The notes beneath the pieces were generated by a model, which searched no databases, was not told the DNA's origin, and saw only the letters and a program-made list of their open reading frames with translations. This document shows, piece after piece, positions 28,182-38,127 of a stretch of DNA of 64,000 nt. A program made the position numbers and the translations under genes. The DNA comes from Stenotrophomonas sp. ZAC14D1_NAIMI4_1 (GTDB lineage: Bacteria; Pseudomonadota; Gammaproteobacteria; Xanthomonadales; Xanthomonadaceae), in NCBI RefSeq assembly GCF_003086775.1, contig NZ_CP026001.1:2692407-2756406 (forward strand). Reading direction: 5' to 3'. Numbering within the stretch: the stretch's first letter is position 1; each line of letters opens with the position of its first letter.

Positions 28182-28747
28182 CGTCGTCACGATGCCAGAG
28201 CCTGTATCAGGCCCTCCTGCTGCTGGCGTTCTCCGCTGCTGCGGACGTCTCCATCGCGCGCACTCCGCTGCACACCTCGCTGCAACGCGCGTGTTCGACC
28301 GCCATCGATGACAGGATCGAACTGTTACCGGTGGATGGAAAGCGCGTCAGCGCGTGCCCACCGGGAAATGACGAGGGCTGCCCATACAGCGCCCAGGAAG
28401 GAAAGACCTTCTTGAACGACACGCCCGATCTCAACAACGACGGGCGCAAAGACGCGATCCTCACCTACTTCGGAAGCAGCTACGGCGATCTCGATGTTAC
28501 CGATAGACTGATCCTTGCCCAGTGTGCGGATGGAACCTATATCCGTCTATTGGAGGGCAGCTTCACGACATTGACAGCTCCTGTCGCGCCGCATGCTGCC
28601 TGGCCAGCACTGGACGCGACACGGGACTGCCCAGCCGGTCAGAACGGCACCGTCCGTACCGAGAACATCCAGCTGCAGTTCGACGGGGTGACGATGCGGT
28701 ATCGCGGTCCAGCAGGCATTGACCTGATCCAGGTCTGCAGTGAATAG
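28178..28747 (+). CDS. Exported hypothetical protein with FG-GAP-like calcium loop
   Basis: The 189-residue protein starts with GTG overlapping the previous stop, preceded by GGAAG. A signal-like hydrophobic segment (QALLLLAFSAAADVSIA) leads into a domain with DLNNDGRKDAILTYFGSSYGD, a DxNxDG calcium-binding type loop, and five cysteines. It is the last gene of the vgrG cassette. The function is unknown; it is a third candidate immunity or accessory protein. Confidence 0.6.
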   Translation: MTSSRCQSLYQALLLLAFSAAADVSIARTPLHTSLQRACSTAIDDRIELLPVDGKRVSACPPGNDEGCPYSAQEGKTFLNDTPDLNNDGRKDAILTYFGSSYGDLDVTDRLILAQCADGTYIRLLEGSFTTLTAPVAPHAAWPALDATRDCPAGQNGTVRTENIQLQFDGVTMRYRGPAGIDLIQVCSE

Positions 28748-28811
28748 CGACAGATGCGGCGCAGACGAGCCCCCTGCTTTGATCCAACGCATGCCGTCGC
28801 CACAGGCAGGG

Positions 28812-28817
28812 TAGTAT
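28812..28817 (+). promoter_or_regulatory. Possible -10 element before the I78 gene
   Basis: TAGTAT lies 32 bases upstream of the ATG at 28850; no good -35 is seen. Confidence 0.3.
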
Positions 28818-28849
28818 GGTGGCGCCACCATCTCGCAGGAGCGCCGCTC

Positions 28850-29155
28850 ATGACCCGTTTCGGTTCCGCCCGCCTCGCCCTTGCCGCCCTTGCCACGCCG
28901 CTGCTGCTGTCGGCCTGTGTCAGCACGCCCGGCCCGCAGGTGAAGGGCTCGGGCCTCTGCGACGCCAGCCAGCTGGGGTGGGCCGTAGGCCAGCCGGGCA
29001 ATGAAGAAAACATGCGCCGGCTGTCGCGTGAGAGCGGCGCGGGCCTGGTCAATCCGATCGGCCCGACCACCATCACCACCAAGGACATCCGCCAGGACCG
29101 CCTGCGGGTCTACATGGACAAGAACAACATCATCACTGCCGCACGCTGCGAGTAA
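28850..29155 (+). CDS. Peptidase-inhibitor I78 family lipoprotein
   Basis: The 101-residue lipoprotein (lipobox LLSAC) carries the small I78 fold. Its signature is spread through LGWAVGQPGNEENMRRL, GAGLVNPIGPTTITTKDIRQDRLRVYMDKNNIITAARCE, with the closing cysteine. I78 proteins inhibit serine proteases in some fungi; bacterial members are mostly uncharacterised and periplasmic. GCAGGAG supports the start at 28850. Confidence 0.82.
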   Translation: MTRFGSARLALAALATPLLLSACVSTPGPQVKGSGLCDASQLGWAVGQPGNEENMRRLSRESGAGLVNPIGPTTITTKDIRQDRLRVYMDKNNIITAARCE

Positions 29156-29162
29156 CCGCGCC

Positions 29163-29828
29163 CTAGCGGGCCTGCGGCAGGCCGGCCACCTTGGCACAGG
29201 CCGGCAGCGGCCTGTCGGGCACGTAGCTGCCGCCGACGCTGCGGAACACCCGGTCGGCGGCACACGCGGCACGCTCGCCGCTGCGGTACTTCAACTGCGG
29301 CAGGGCATCGGTGGAGGGCTGGACCTCAAGGCTGGCCCCCGCCTGCCACGGCACCACCAGCAGATCACTGTCGGTCTGCACATCATCGGCCAGGTGACGA
29401 ACCTGGCCCACGTGCAGCCAGGCAGGCTTTCCCTCCTGCTGCACGACCGCGGCGACCAGCACATCCTGCACCTCATTGCCTTCCACGCGCTGGGCAGGCA
29501 GGCGGATGATGTTCGGCCACACCGCAAGGCGTGCGCCTTCAGGCACGGCCACGGTCACCGCACGGTTCAGCGGTTCGCGTGCGCCGCTCCTCGTTTCTTC
29601 CACCATCAGCGTGGCAAACGGCGTCTCATCGGCCTGCAGTGCCTGCGCGCACCAGGCGCGGTCCTCGGTGCAGTAGCGGGCGCCGTCCGCCGCAGTGTCT
29701 GCAGCAGCGGGCACGGGTGACAGCGCTTCCAGGCGGCTGCCGGTTGCGCTGGGCGCGGCCGCCGCAGCAATCAGCGGCATCATCAGCAGCGCGGCAGACA
29801 GCGCTCGGGAAACGGGGACATGGCTCAT
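29163..29828 (-). CDS. Exported hypothetical protein
   Basis: The 221-residue protein has a signal peptide (LSAALLMMPLIAAAAA). The body includes ARYCTEDRAWCAQALQADE, a beta-strand-rich middle (LLVVPWQAGASLEVQPSTD) and a C-terminal Cys pair. AGAGGA precedes the ATG at 29828. It is convergent with the I78 gene, with only seven bases between stops, and separate from dld upstream. I do not recognise the family. Confidence 0.7.
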   Translation of the reverse strand: MSHVPVSRALSAALLMMPLIAAAAAPSATGSRLEALSPVPAAADTAADGARYCTEDRAWCAQALQADETPFATLMVEETRSGAREPLNRAVTVAVPEGARLAVWPNIIRLPAQRVEGNEVQDVLVAAVVQQEGKPAWLHVGQVRHLADDVQTDSDLLVVPWQAGASLEVQPSTDALPQLKYRSGERAACAADRVFRSVGGSYVPDRPLPACAKVAGLPQAR

Positions 29829-29889
29829 CAGGCATCCTCTGCGCAGCAGCGCATCCTTGCGAATGCAGCGATGGTAACGCAGGAGATGT

Positions 29890-31596
29890 TCAATGCCCGT
29901 TGCAGTCGCAGCTCCCCCACCCCTTCGCCTTGGAGGTGTGGCCAATACCCGGATTGAACGTGTTGCTCGGGTCGAGCTGACGGTAGAAGCCGGCCAGTGC
30001 CGGCTTGGCCGGATACAGGTGGCCGACGTTGTGTTCGGCCGGATACTCGGCACCGCGCTGGTCCAGCAGCGCCCACATCGCATGCTCGATCGCCATCGGG
30101 TCTTCGCCCTTGCGCGCGATGTAATCCTGATGGAACACATGGCAGAGGAAGTGGCCGTAGTACAGCTTGTGCAGCAGGCGCCCGTCGATGTCGGCCGGCA
30201 GGGATTCGAACCAGTCCGCGTCGTCGCGGCGCAGCGCGATGTCCAGCGCCACGATGTCCTGTACCTGCGCACGGTGGACTTCGCGGTAGCGCACCGCTGC
30301 ACCGGCGACCGCGAAACGATGCAGGAACGCCTTGCGCCCTTCTTCGGCCGTGCAGCGGAAGAAACCACCCTCGTGGTTGGCGAAACACCCGCGCAGCCAG
30401 CGCTCGGTCTCTGCGGCATCCTGTGCCGATACCTTCAGCAGCAGGTGATGTTCATAGCGCTGGCGGAACTCGCCCATGCGCGCCGGCAGATGCGAGGGCA
30501 ACAGGCCGGTCAGTGCCTGCATCACCCGGTCGGTCACCCCGCGCAGGCCCAGTCGCTCGAACCAGCCATCGACGCGGCTCTTGAGCGCGAATGCGGCCGG
30601 CACGCGCGCGGTGCCCAGGCGATCAATCAACAGGAACGTGTCCTTTCCATAACGCTCGCCGATGTCATAGGCGTCGCGATGGATGTACTCACCTGCAATC
30701 GGCAGTCGCTCGAAACCGGTCAGCAGCTGGCGGCGGATGGCGGTGAGCGTGGCGGTGCGGTTGCTGCCGATGTAGAAGACCTCGGCGGCTTCCTTTTCGA
30801 ACGTATCCAGGCGCACGGCGAATACGGCCAGCTTTCCCGCCGAACCGGCCGCTTCGTAATGGCGGCTGGGATCGGCGTTGAACCGGGCGGGCGTATCGGC
30901 GTCGATCAGCCGCACCTCCTCGGCATAGCGTGGATCGGACGCGGCGCGACCGTCGCCGTCGCCGACGTCGGACGCGCTGTACTGCCCGTCCTGCAGGCGC
31001 TGCAGGATCTGCTCCGGGGTATCGCCCAGGGCGATGCCCAGGTGGTTGACCAGTCGCAGTGTGCCCTGCGCATCGACCTGCGCGTACAGTGCCAGCTCGG
31101 TGTACGCCGGGCCACGGCGCACCAGCGCGCCGCCGGAATTGTTGCAGACGCCGCCCAGCACCGAAGCGCCGATGCAGGACGAGCCGATCACCGAATGCGG
31201 TTCGCGCCCCAGCGGTGCGAGCGTCTGCTCAAGGCGGTCCAGTGTTTCGCCTGGCAGGCACAGCACCTGGCGGCCTTCGTTCAACAGCTGGATGCCGGTC
31301 AGACGCAGGGTGCTGACCAGCACGATCGGCCGGCCGTAGTCGTCGCCGTCCGGGGTCGAACCGCCGGTCAGGCCGGTGTTGGCCGCCTGCAGGATGATCG
31401 CTGCCCCACCCTGCACTGCCACCTGCAGCACGCGCCACAGTTCCAGCAGCGTGCCCGGGCGCACCACCGCCAGCACCGGGCCATCACCGAAGCGGTAGCC
31501 GCGGCGAAAGCGCCGCGTGGCCTTGTCGCCGGTCAGTACATGGCCACTGCCGACCGCATCGCGCAACTGTGCCAGCACGGCGTCGTGGCCACTCAT
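29890..31596 (-). CDS. dld: Quinone-dependent D-lactate dehydrogenase
   Basis: This 568-residue peripheral membrane flavoprotein oxidises D-lactate to pyruvate and passes electrons to quinone. The FAD-binding PCMH domain is recognised by [20 protein letters not shown] and [21 protein letters not shown]. The C-terminal part matches the membrane-binding domain of E. coli Dld (571 residues). Its start overlaps the lldD stop by four bases, making it the last gene of the lactate operon. Confidence 0.94.
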   Translation of the reverse strand: MSGHDAVLAQLRDAVGSGHVLTGDKATRRFRRGYRFGDGPVLAVVRPGTLLELWRVLQVAVQGGAAIILQAANTGLTGGSTPDGDDYGRPIVLVSTLRLTGIQLLNEGRQVLCLPGETLDRLEQTLAPLGREPHSVIGSSCIGASVLGGVCNNSGGALVRRGPAYTELALYAQVDAQGTLRLVNHLGIALGDTPEQILQRLQDGQYSASDVGDGDGRAASDPRYAEEVRLIDADTPARFNADPSRHYEAAGSAGKLAVFAVRLDTFEKEAAEVFYIGSNRTATLTAIRRQLLTGFERLPIAGEYIHRDAYDIGERYGKDTFLLIDRLGTARVPAAFALKSRVDGWFERLGLRGVTDRVMQALTGLLPSHLPARMGEFRQRYEHHLLLKVSAQDAAETERWLRGCFANHEGGFFRCTAEEGRKAFLHRFAVAGAAVRYREVHRAQVQDIVALDIALRRDDADWFESLPADIDGRLLHKLYYGHFLCHVFHQDYIARKGEDPMAIEHAMWALLDQRGAEYPAEHNVGHLYPAKPALAGFYRQLDPSNTFNPGIGHTSKAKGWGSCDCNGH

Positions 31597-32732
31597 GGCA
31601 GGCTCACCAGAGAGTCACGGCCGATATCGGCGATGCGACGCGCGCCGGTCAGAGTCATCGCCACGCGCATTTCCTTGGCGATCAGGTCCAGCAGGTTGGC
31701 CACGCCGGCCTCACCCTGTGCGGCGAGCGCATAGACGAAGGCACGGCCCAGCAGCACGGTGTCGGCGCCCAGCGCCAGCATGCGCACCACGTCCAGGCCG
31801 TTGCGGATGCCCGAATCAGCCAGGATCTTCAGATCGCCCTGCACGGCGTCGGCAATGGTCGGCAGTGCGCGTGCAGTGGACAGCACGCCGTCCAGCTGGC
31901 GGCCACCATGGTTGGACACCACGATGCCATCGGCTCCGAACTTCACCGCATCGCGGGCGTCGTCCGGATCGAGGATGCCCTTGATCACCATCGGGCCCTT
32001 CCAGAACTCGCGGATCCACTCCAGGTCCTTCCAGGAAATGGACGGGTCGAAGTTGCTGCCCAGCCAGCCGATGTAGTCGGCCAGCCCGGTCGGATTGCCG
32101 CGGTAGGCGGAGATGTTGCCGAGGTCGTGCGGGCGACCGAACAGGCCAACATCCCAGGCCCACTGCGGATGGGTGATGGCCTGGCCGAAGCGGCGCAGCG
32201 AGGCATTGGGACCGCTCATGCCCGAATGCGCGTCACGATAGCGCGCGCCCGGCACCGGCATGTCCACGGTGAACACCAGGGTGGTCACGCCCGCCGCCTG
32301 TGCGCGCTCCAGCGCATTGCGCATGAAGCCGCGGTCGCGCAGCACGTACAGCTGGAACCACATCGGCCGCTGGATGGCCGGCGCCACTTCTTCGATCGGG
32401 CAGACCGAGACAGTGGACAGGGTGAAGGGAATGCCGCGACTGTCGGCCGCACGCGCGGCCTGCACCTCGCCGCGCCGTGCGTACATGCCGGTCAGGCCGA
32501 CCGGGGCCAGCGCCACCGGCATCGCCAGCGTCTCGCCGAACAATTCGGTTTCCAGGCTCAGGTCGGACATGTTGCGCAGGATGCGCTGGCGCAGCGCGAT
32601 GTCGGACAGATCGGAAACATTGCGCTTCAGCGTGTGCTCGGCATACGCGCCGCCATCGATGTAGTGGAACAGGAACGGCGGCAGGCGGCGTTGCGCTGCG
32701 GCACGGTAATCGGTGGAGGCGGAAATGATCAT
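31593..32732 (-). CDS. lldD: L-lactate dehydrogenase (FMN, quinone-dependent)
   Basis: This 379-residue FMN alpha-hydroxy-acid dehydrogenase converts L-lactate to pyruvate at the membrane. Family marks include [29 protein letters not shown], the KGILDPDDA lysine strand and the active-site [10 protein letters not shown]. Its length matches E. coli LldD (396). It lies 18 bases after lldR. Confidence 0.95.
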   Translation of the reverse strand: MIISASTDYRAAAQRRLPPFLFHYIDGGAYAEHTLKRNVSDLSDIALRQRILRNMSDLSLETELFGETLAMPVALAPVGLTGMYARRGEVQAARAADSRGIPFTLSTVSVCPIEEVAPAIQRPMWFQLYVLRDRGFMRNALERAQAAGVTTLVFTVDMPVPGARYRDAHSGMSGPNASLRRFGQAITHPQWAWDVGLFGRPHDLGNISAYRGNPTGLADYIGWLGSNFDPSISWKDLEWIREFWKGPMVIKGILDPDDARDAVKFGADGIVVSNHGGRQLDGVLSTARALPTIADAVQGDLKILADSGIRNGLDVVRMLALGADTVLLGRAFVYALAAQGEAGVANLLDLIAKEMRVAMTLTGARRIADIGRDSLVSLP

Positions 32733-32750
32733 GGGGTCAACCGGAAGTAA

Positions 32751-33515
32751 TCAGCCATGCGGAGAAGGTAGGCGCGAGGCGCGTGCACGCCGGGCCTCGT
32801 TGTCATCGAGGGTGCGCAGCGTGGTGTGCACGAACGCGAGATGGGCGTGCGCGGCGGCGCGCGCGCGTTCGGGATCGCCGGCCAGCACCGCATCCATCAT
32901 TTCGCGGTGCTGGTCGGACAGCGGCGAGAACGTGCGGGCCGAGGTGTAGAGCTTTTCGCGGCTCTGCGAGATGTTGGTCTGCAGCAGCTCGAACAGCCCG
33001 CGCATCACCTGCAGCAGCACCAGGTTGTGCGAGGCTTCGGCGATGGACAGATGGAACGCCGCATCGGCTTCGGCCTCGCCGGCCGGATCATCCTTGCCGT
33101 GTGCATCCATCATGGTCTGGAAGGCCTGCGCGATGCGCGCGCGGTCTTCGTCGGTGGCACGCAGCGCGGCATGCCAGGCAGTGGCACCTTCCAGCGCGTG
33201 GCGGATCTCGAGCACGTCGAAGCGGTATTCCGGATCGCCCTGGAACAGCGGCAGGTACGGTGCCAGCGGCTCGTCCAGCGCCTGCCGGGCCCGCGCGGCC
33301 GGCTCGGCCACGTAGGTGCCGCCGCCCACACGGGCAGTCAGCAATCCCTGGCTGGCCAGCTGCGCGATCGCCTCGCGCAGCGCGGTACGCGAAACCCCAA
33401 GCTGCACCGCCAGCGCGCGCTCGGCCGGCAGCCGGTCACCCGGCTTCAGCTGCTGCTCCTGCACCAGCACGCGCAGCTGCGCGGCCACCTTGTCCGAAAC
33501 CCGTTGCATGCTCAT
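32751..33515 (-). CDS. lldR: GntR/FadR-family lactate regulator
   Basis: The 254-residue regulator has an N-terminal winged helix (LKPGDRLPAERALAVQLGVSRTALREAI) and a C-terminal FCD effector domain. Its place between lldP and lldD and the TGGT-N3-ACCA sites upstream of lldP make it the lactate-responsive repressor/activator. The start at 33515 is chosen near the conserved N-terminus; ATG 33509 is an alternative, while the long upstream frame has no domain content. Confidence 0.9.
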   Translation of the reverse strand: MSMQRVSDKVAAQLRVLVQEQQLKPGDRLPAERALAVQLGVSRTALREAIAQLASQGLLTARVGGGTYVAEPAARARQALDEPLAPYLPLFQGDPEYRFDVLEIRHALEGATAWHAALRATDEDRARIAQAFQTMMDAHGKDDPAGEAEADAAFHLSIAEASHNLVLLQVMRGLFELLQTNISQSREKLYTSARTFSPLSDQHREMMDAVLAGDPERARAAAHAHLAFVHTTLRTLDDNEARRARASRLPSPHG

Positions 33516-33568
33516 GGCGCCATTGTCGCCCGAAGCATGCAGCGGTGGGTCAGCCTGCCTGACATGGC

Positions 33569-35227
33569 TCAGGGGATCATCCAGGTCAGCCAATAGGCCT
33601 GGGCCAGGGTGATCAGGCCGACCATCGTGGTGAAGATCAGGCTGTGCTTGACCGTGAAGCGGAACAGGTCCGATTCCCTGCCGGCCAGGCCCACCGCGGC
33701 GCACGCAATGGCAATCGACTGCGGCGAGATCATCTTGCCGGTCACCCCGCCAGTGGTGTTGGCCGCCACCAGCAGCACGTCAGACACCCCGATCTGCTGC
33801 GCGGTGGTCGCCTGCAGCGCCGAGAACAGCGCGTTGGACGAGGTGTCCGAGCCGGTGAGGAACACGCCCAGCCACCCCAGGAACGGCGAGAAGAACGGGA
33901 AGGCCTTGCCGGTGTGGGCCAGTGCCAGCGCCAGCGTGGCCGACAGCCCGGAGTAGTTGGCGATGAAGGCAAAGGCCAGCACCATGCCGATGGAGTAGAT
34001 CGGCACGCGCAGCTCGCGCACGGTTTCGCCGAAGGTCTGCACGGCGGCCCGGGCCGGCATGCGCAGGGCCAGGATGGCGATGACTGCAGCGAGGAGGATC
34101 GAGGTGCCGGTAGCCGAGAACCAGTCGAACGTGTAGACCGCGTCGTAGCTCAGGGGTGCCGGCACGATCGGCGGCATCTTCTGCACCATCTGGTCCAGCC
34201 CCGGCACCGGGATTTTCAGCACCCAGCCCTGCAGCGGGCCGCCTGCTGCGAACAACGCCTTGAAGGGCTTGATGCTCCACAGAGTGACCATCGCGGTGAG
34301 GATCAGGAACGGCGACCACGCCTTGGCGATCTGGCCGACGCTGTAGCGCGGTGCGTCCAGGGCCTGCGCGGCGGCCTCGGCACTGGTGGCGGTGTCGAAA
34401 CGGAAGATGCGCACCGGCTTCCAGCGACGCAGGAACAGGGTCAGGCAGACCAGCGAGGCCAGTGACGCGGTGATGTCAGGCAGTTCCGGGCCGATGAAGT
34501 TGGACGTCAGGTACTGGGCGATGGCGAACGAACCACCGGCCACCAGTACCGCCGGCCAGGTTTCCCGGATGCCACGCCAGCCATCCATGATGGCCATGAT
34601 CCAGAACAGCACGATGACGGTGAGGAAGGGCAGCTGGCGCCCGGCCATCTGGCCGATCTCGAACGCGTCCAGGCCGGTGACCTGCCCGGCGACAATGATC
34701 GGGATGCCCATCGCGCCGAATGCCACCGGCGCGGTGTTGACGATCAGGCACAGGCCCGCGGCATACAGCGGCTTGAAGCCCAGCCCGACCAGCAGCGCGG
34801 CGGTGATGGCCACCGGCGCGCCGAAGCCGGCTGCGCCCTCCAGAAAGGCACCGAAGGCAAAACCGACCATGAGCATCTGCAGGCGCTGGTCCTCGGTGAC
34901 CGACAGGATCGAGGCGCGGATGATGTCGAACTGGCCGGTTTTCACCGAGACTTTGTAGAGGAACACCGCGCCGATGATGATCCATGCAATCGGCCACAGG
35001 CCGTAGACGAAGCCGTAGCCCGCCGCGCCCAACGCCTGCGCCAGCGGCATCCGGTAGAACAGCAGGGCAACGCCGAGTGCGATGGCAACGGTGAGCGTGC
35101 CAGCCAGCCACCCCTTCATGCGCAGCACGGCCAGGGCAACGAAGAAGAACGCGATCGGCAGCAGCGCGATCAGGCTCGACAACCACAGGTTGCCGGCGGG
35201 GTCGTACAGGTGTTGCCAGGGCTGCAT
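33569..35227 (-). CDS. lldP: L-lactate permease
   Basis: This 552-residue multi-pass permease of the LctP family has at least twelve hydrophobic helices and signature regions [20 protein letters not shown] and [16 protein letters not shown]. It imports lactate (and probably glycolate) with protons. It is the first gene of lldP-lldR-lldD-dld. Confidence 0.95.
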   Translation of the reverse strand: MQPWQHLYDPAGNLWLSSLIALLPIAFFFVALAVLRMKGWLAGTLTVAIALGVALLFYRMPLAQALGAAGYGFVYGLWPIAWIIIGAVFLYKVSVKTGQFDIIRASILSVTEDQRLQMLMVGFAFGAFLEGAAGFGAPVAITAALLVGLGFKPLYAAGLCLIVNTAPVAFGAMGIPIIVAGQVTGLDAFEIGQMAGRQLPFLTVIVLFWIMAIMDGWRGIRETWPAVLVAGGSFAIAQYLTSNFIGPELPDITASLASLVCLTLFLRRWKPVRIFRFDTATSAEAAAQALDAPRYSVGQIAKAWSPFLILTAMVTLWSIKPFKALFAAGGPLQGWVLKIPVPGLDQMVQKMPPIVPAPLSYDAVYTFDWFSATGTSILLAAVIAILALRMPARAAVQTFGETVRELRVPIYSIGMVLAFAFIANYSGLSATLALALAHTGKAFPFFSPFLGWLGVFLTGSDTSSNALFSALQATTAQQIGVSDVLLVAANTTGGVTGKMISPQSIAIACAAVGLAGRESDLFRFTVKHSLIFTTMVGLITLAQAYWLTWMIP

Positions 35228-35290
35228 GGGGGCTCTCGACTGGGGACGGGTTCACCACCGCATCCGGTGGTTCGTCGTGGCCTTCATTCC

Positions 35291-35307
35291 TATTGGTCGT
35301 ACCAATA
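35291..35307. promoter_or_regulatory. LldR operator 1 (FadR-subfamily site)
   Basis: The perfect inverted repeat TATTGGT-CGT-ACCAATA contains TGGT-N3-ACCA, the form bound by FadR-subfamily GntR proteins including LldR. It lies about 64 bases upstream of the lldP start. Confidence 0.75.
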
Positions 35308-35387
35308 AAGAAGAAAAGCGGACCACTGGACGCAGATTGAACCGTCGATCGTGCGTAGAGCCTATTAGACCATAGGGCTAGACGGAT

Positions 35388-35404
35388 TATTGGTCATACC
35401 ATTT
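35388..35404. promoter_or_regulatory. LldR operator 2 (imperfect)
   Basis: TATTGGT-CAT-ACCATTT again contains TGGT-N3-ACCA, 97 bases from operator 1 centre to centre. Two operators flanking a promoter suggest looping, as described for E. coli lld. Confidence 0.65.
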
Positions 35405-35417
35405 CTCCGGGGAACAC

Positions 35418-35867
35418 TCACAACCGTTTCTCCACCCGCCGGATCACCGCCAGCACCAGTACACAGAGCACGCTGACGCCGATGGCAATCACGTACTTGC
35501 CGATGCCCACGGCAATGCCGATGGCCGCAGCCATCACCAGTGAACTGGCGGTGGTCAGCCCGCTGACCTGGTCCTCGCGGTTGCCGCGCAGGATGGTGCC
35601 GGCCGCAACGAAGCCGACGCAGGCCACGACCGCCTCGATCAGGCGTACAGGGTCCACCTGCAGCAGGTCGCGGTAGCGCTCCTGCTGGAAGTGCTCGGCC
35701 ACCGAATCACCGAGGCCGACGATCAGCGCCGCCGCCCCGGCGATCAGCATGTGGGTACGCAGGCCCGCAGCGTGCTTGCCCATCTCGCGTTCGACGCCCA
35801 GCACGCCGCCGAACAGCATCGCTGCGGCCACGCGCAGCAGGATCGATACGTCCTGGGTAAGTTCCAT
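35418..35867 (-). CDS. MgtC/SapB-family membrane protein
   Basis: The 149-residue protein has four to five transmembrane helices and the family motif GGVLGVEREMGKHAAGLRTHMLIAGAAAL, with FVAAGTILRG later. It lacks the soluble C-terminal domain of Salmonella MgtC and so matches the short SapB-like form. Family members modulate ATP synthase or magnesium adaptation; the role here is unknown. It precedes lldP on the same strand by about 190 bases that carry the lld operators. Confidence 0.88.
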   Translation of the reverse strand: MELTQDVSILLRVAAAMLFGGVLGVEREMGKHAAGLRTHMLIAGAAALIVGLGDSVAEHFQQERYRDLLQVDPVRLIEAVVACVGFVAAGTILRGNREDQVSGLTTASSLVMAAAIGIAVGIGKYVIAIGVSVLCVLVLAVIRRVEKRL

Positions 35868-35991
35868 CGGTAGGCTCCGGGCGTTTTCCCGGAGCGTGGC
35901 GCGGGGCCCGTGGCATCACAGTGAAGGCGCCAGCACAGCCGGTTCACCCACCCGCGCCGGGCGATGCCCGGCGCCGTCTGCACTCAGCGCA

Positions 35992-36750
35992 TCACTGCGC
36001 CAGGTAGCCACCATCGATCGCGTAGTAGGTGCCGGTCGCGAACGAGGCGTCATCGCTGGCCAGCCAGGCCACCAGCGCGGCCACTTCCTCCGGCGTGCCC
36101 AGGCGCTTGAGCGCATGGCGGCCTTCCAGCGTGGCCCGCACCTTGGCATCCATCTTCTCCAGCAGCGGCGTGGCAATGAAGCCCGGGCCGACCGCGTTGA
36201 TGCGGATGCCATCGGGAGCATGTTCCCATGCAGCGGTCTGGGTCAGGCCAACCACGCCGTGCTTGGCGGCCACGTAAGCGGTGGAACCGGCATAGCCCAC
36301 CTGGCCCAGGATCGAGGCCATGTTGATGATGCTGCCGCCCTTGCCCGCCGCGCGCATCGCCTGGATCTGCGCACGCTGGCACAGGAACACGCTGGTGAGG
36401 TTCACGTCGACCACGCGCTTCCAGCCATCGACCGGGTAATCGCCACTGCTCGCGGCCGGGCCGCCGATGCCGGCGTTGTTCACCGCCACGTCGATGCCAC
36501 CGAGTTCATTCACCGTGCGCTGCACGGCGGCTTCCACCGCCGCTTCATCGGTGACATCCAGGGCGATGCCGATGGCCTGCACGCCCTTGGCCGTGAGGGT
36601 CTGCACGGTGGCGTCCACCGCGTCCTGTTTCAGGTCCCACACCGAAATGCTGGCACCCGATGCAGCGAGCAGTTCGGCCACCGCCAGGCCGATACCGGAT
36701 ACACCACCGGTCACGATGGCGGTCTTGCCCTTGAGCTGGTAATCGATCAT
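35992..36750 (-). CDS. SDR-family NAD(P)-dependent oxidoreductase
   Basis: This 252-residue classical short-chain dehydrogenase has the cofactor motif TGGVSGIG (14-21), Asp in VWDLKQ at the end of beta-2 (suggesting NAD preference), NNAG, and the catalytic Ser-Tyr-Lys in NMASILGQVGYAGSTAYVAAKHG. GGAGAACACAG supports the start at 36750. The substrate cannot be told. It is divergent from the old yellow enzyme gene, which may share a redox-related regulation. Confidence 0.9.
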   Translation of the reverse strand: MIDYQLKGKTAIVTGGVSGIGLAVAELLAASGASISVWDLKQDAVDATVQTLTAKGVQAIGIALDVTDEAAVEAAVQRTVNELGGIDVAVNNAGIGGPAASSGDYPVDGWKRVVDVNLTSVFLCQRAQIQAMRAAGKGGSIINMASILGQVGYAGSTAYVAAKHGVVGLTQTAAWEHAPDGIRINAVGPGFIATPLLEKMDAKVRATLEGRHALKRLGTPEEVAALVAWLASDDASFATGTYYAIDGGYLAQ

Positions 36751-36938
36751 CTGTGTTCTCCACGTGTTGGTAAGGCGTGCGGAGCGCGTCCGCCTGGTGA
36801 TGACGTTACGCCCGCGCGTGTTACGGACATGCCATCCCAGGGCGCCATCGACACGCACGGACTGCAACGATCCTTCCCATCGCTGAAACGCGTTCGCGCC
36901 TATGCTCAGCCCCACACCTCTCCCCTGTGGAACCTTCG

Positions 36939-38030
36939 ATGAGTCCTGCCGCCGATCTGCTGTTCACGCCTACCCGCCTTGGCGACATCGCCGTGGCCAA
37001 TCGCATCGCCATGGCACCGCTGACGCGCAACCGGGCCCTGCCCGACCGCGTGCCCTCGCCGCTCGCCATCACCTACTACCAGCAGCGCGCCAGCGCTGGC
37101 CTGATCATCGCCGAGGCGACGCAGATCAGCCCACTCGGCCAGGGCTACCTGGATACCCCGGGCATCTACAGCGACGCGCAGGTTGCTGCATGGAAATCAG
37201 TGACCGACGCGGTACACGCTGAAGGCGGACGCATCGTGCTGCAGCTCTGGCACGTCGGCCGCATCTCCCACACCAGCCTGTTGCCCGAAGGCGAAGTGCC
37301 GGTGGCGCCGAGCGCGATCCGCGCCAATGGCAAGACCTTCACCGCCAATGGCTTCGAAGATGTGTCCGCGCCCCGGGCGCTGGCCATTGAAGAAATCCCG
37401 GCACTGATCGAGGACTACCGCATCGCTGCCCGCAATGCGATCGCCGCCGGCTTCGACGGTGTGGAAGTGCACGCGGCCAACGGCTATCTGATCGACCAGT
37501 TCCTGCGCGATGGCAGCAACCACCGCAGCGATGCCTACGGCGGCAGCATCGAGAACCGCACGCGCCTGTTGTTTGAAGTGGTGAGCGCCGTGGCCGAAAC
37601 CATCGGCGCAGCGCGCACCGGTGTTCGCCTCTCGCCGGTCACGCCGGTCAACGATGCACACGACAGCGACCCGCAGCCGCTGTTCGACCGCGCGGTGGAG
37701 CGCCTGGACACGATCGGCGGCCTGGCCTTCATCCATGTGATCGAAGGCGCCACCGGCGGCGACCGTGACAACCTGGCCTTCGACTACGCGGGCCTGCGCG
37801 CGCGTTTCCGTGGCCCGTGGATCGCCAACAACGGCTACGACGCTGCGCGTGCCCAGCAGGCCGTGGCCAGCGGCTACGCCGACATGGTCGCCTTCGGGCG
37901 TCCGTTCATCGCCAACCCTGATCTGGTTGCCCGCCTGCGCAGCGGTGCTGCGCTGGCCGATCTCGACCCCGCCACGCTGTATGGCGGCGGCGAGCACGGC
38001 TACACCGATTACCCTGCACTGGGCGCGTAA
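36939..38030 (+). CDS. Old yellow enzyme family alkene reductase
   Basis: The 363-residue FMN enzyme reduces activated alkenes. It has the NRIAMAPLTRNRA start, QLWHVGRISH (His for substrate binding), HAANGYLIDQFLRDGSNHRSDAYGGS and the C-terminal FMN loop ADMVAFGRPFIANPDL. It is close to NemA/xenobiotic reductases. GTGGAA lies before the ATG at 36939; GTG 36927 is less likely. Confidence 0.93.
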   Translation: MSPAADLLFTPTRLGDIAVANRIAMAPLTRNRALPDRVPSPLAITYYQQRASAGLIIAEATQISPLGQGYLDTPGIYSDAQVAAWKSVTDAVHAEGGRIVLQLWHVGRISHTSLLPEGEVPVAPSAIRANGKTFTANGFEDVSAPRALAIEEIPALIEDYRIAARNAIAAGFDGVEVHAANGYLIDQFLRDGSNHRSDAYGGSIENRTRLLFEVVSAVAETIGAARTGVRLSPVTPVNDAHDSDPQPLFDRAVERLDTIGGLAFIHVIEGATGGDRDNLAFDYAGLRARFRGPWIANNGYDAARAQQAVASGYADMVAFGRPFIANPDLVARLRSGAALADLDPATLYGGGEHGYTDYPALGA

Positions 38031-38070
38031 GCCAGCGTTGCGGCCCGTCGCTGCGGCGGCGGGCCCGCGC

Positions 38071-38076
38071 TAGAAT
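38071..38076 (+). promoter_or_regulatory. Possible -10 element before the AraC gene
   Basis: TAGAAT lies 52 bases before the ATG at 38128; the -35 is unclear. Confidence 0.3.
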
Positions 38077-38127
38077 ATCGTTGCGAGCCGACGCCAGCAC
38101 TTTCCTCCCCAGCTGAGCGGCTTAGCA

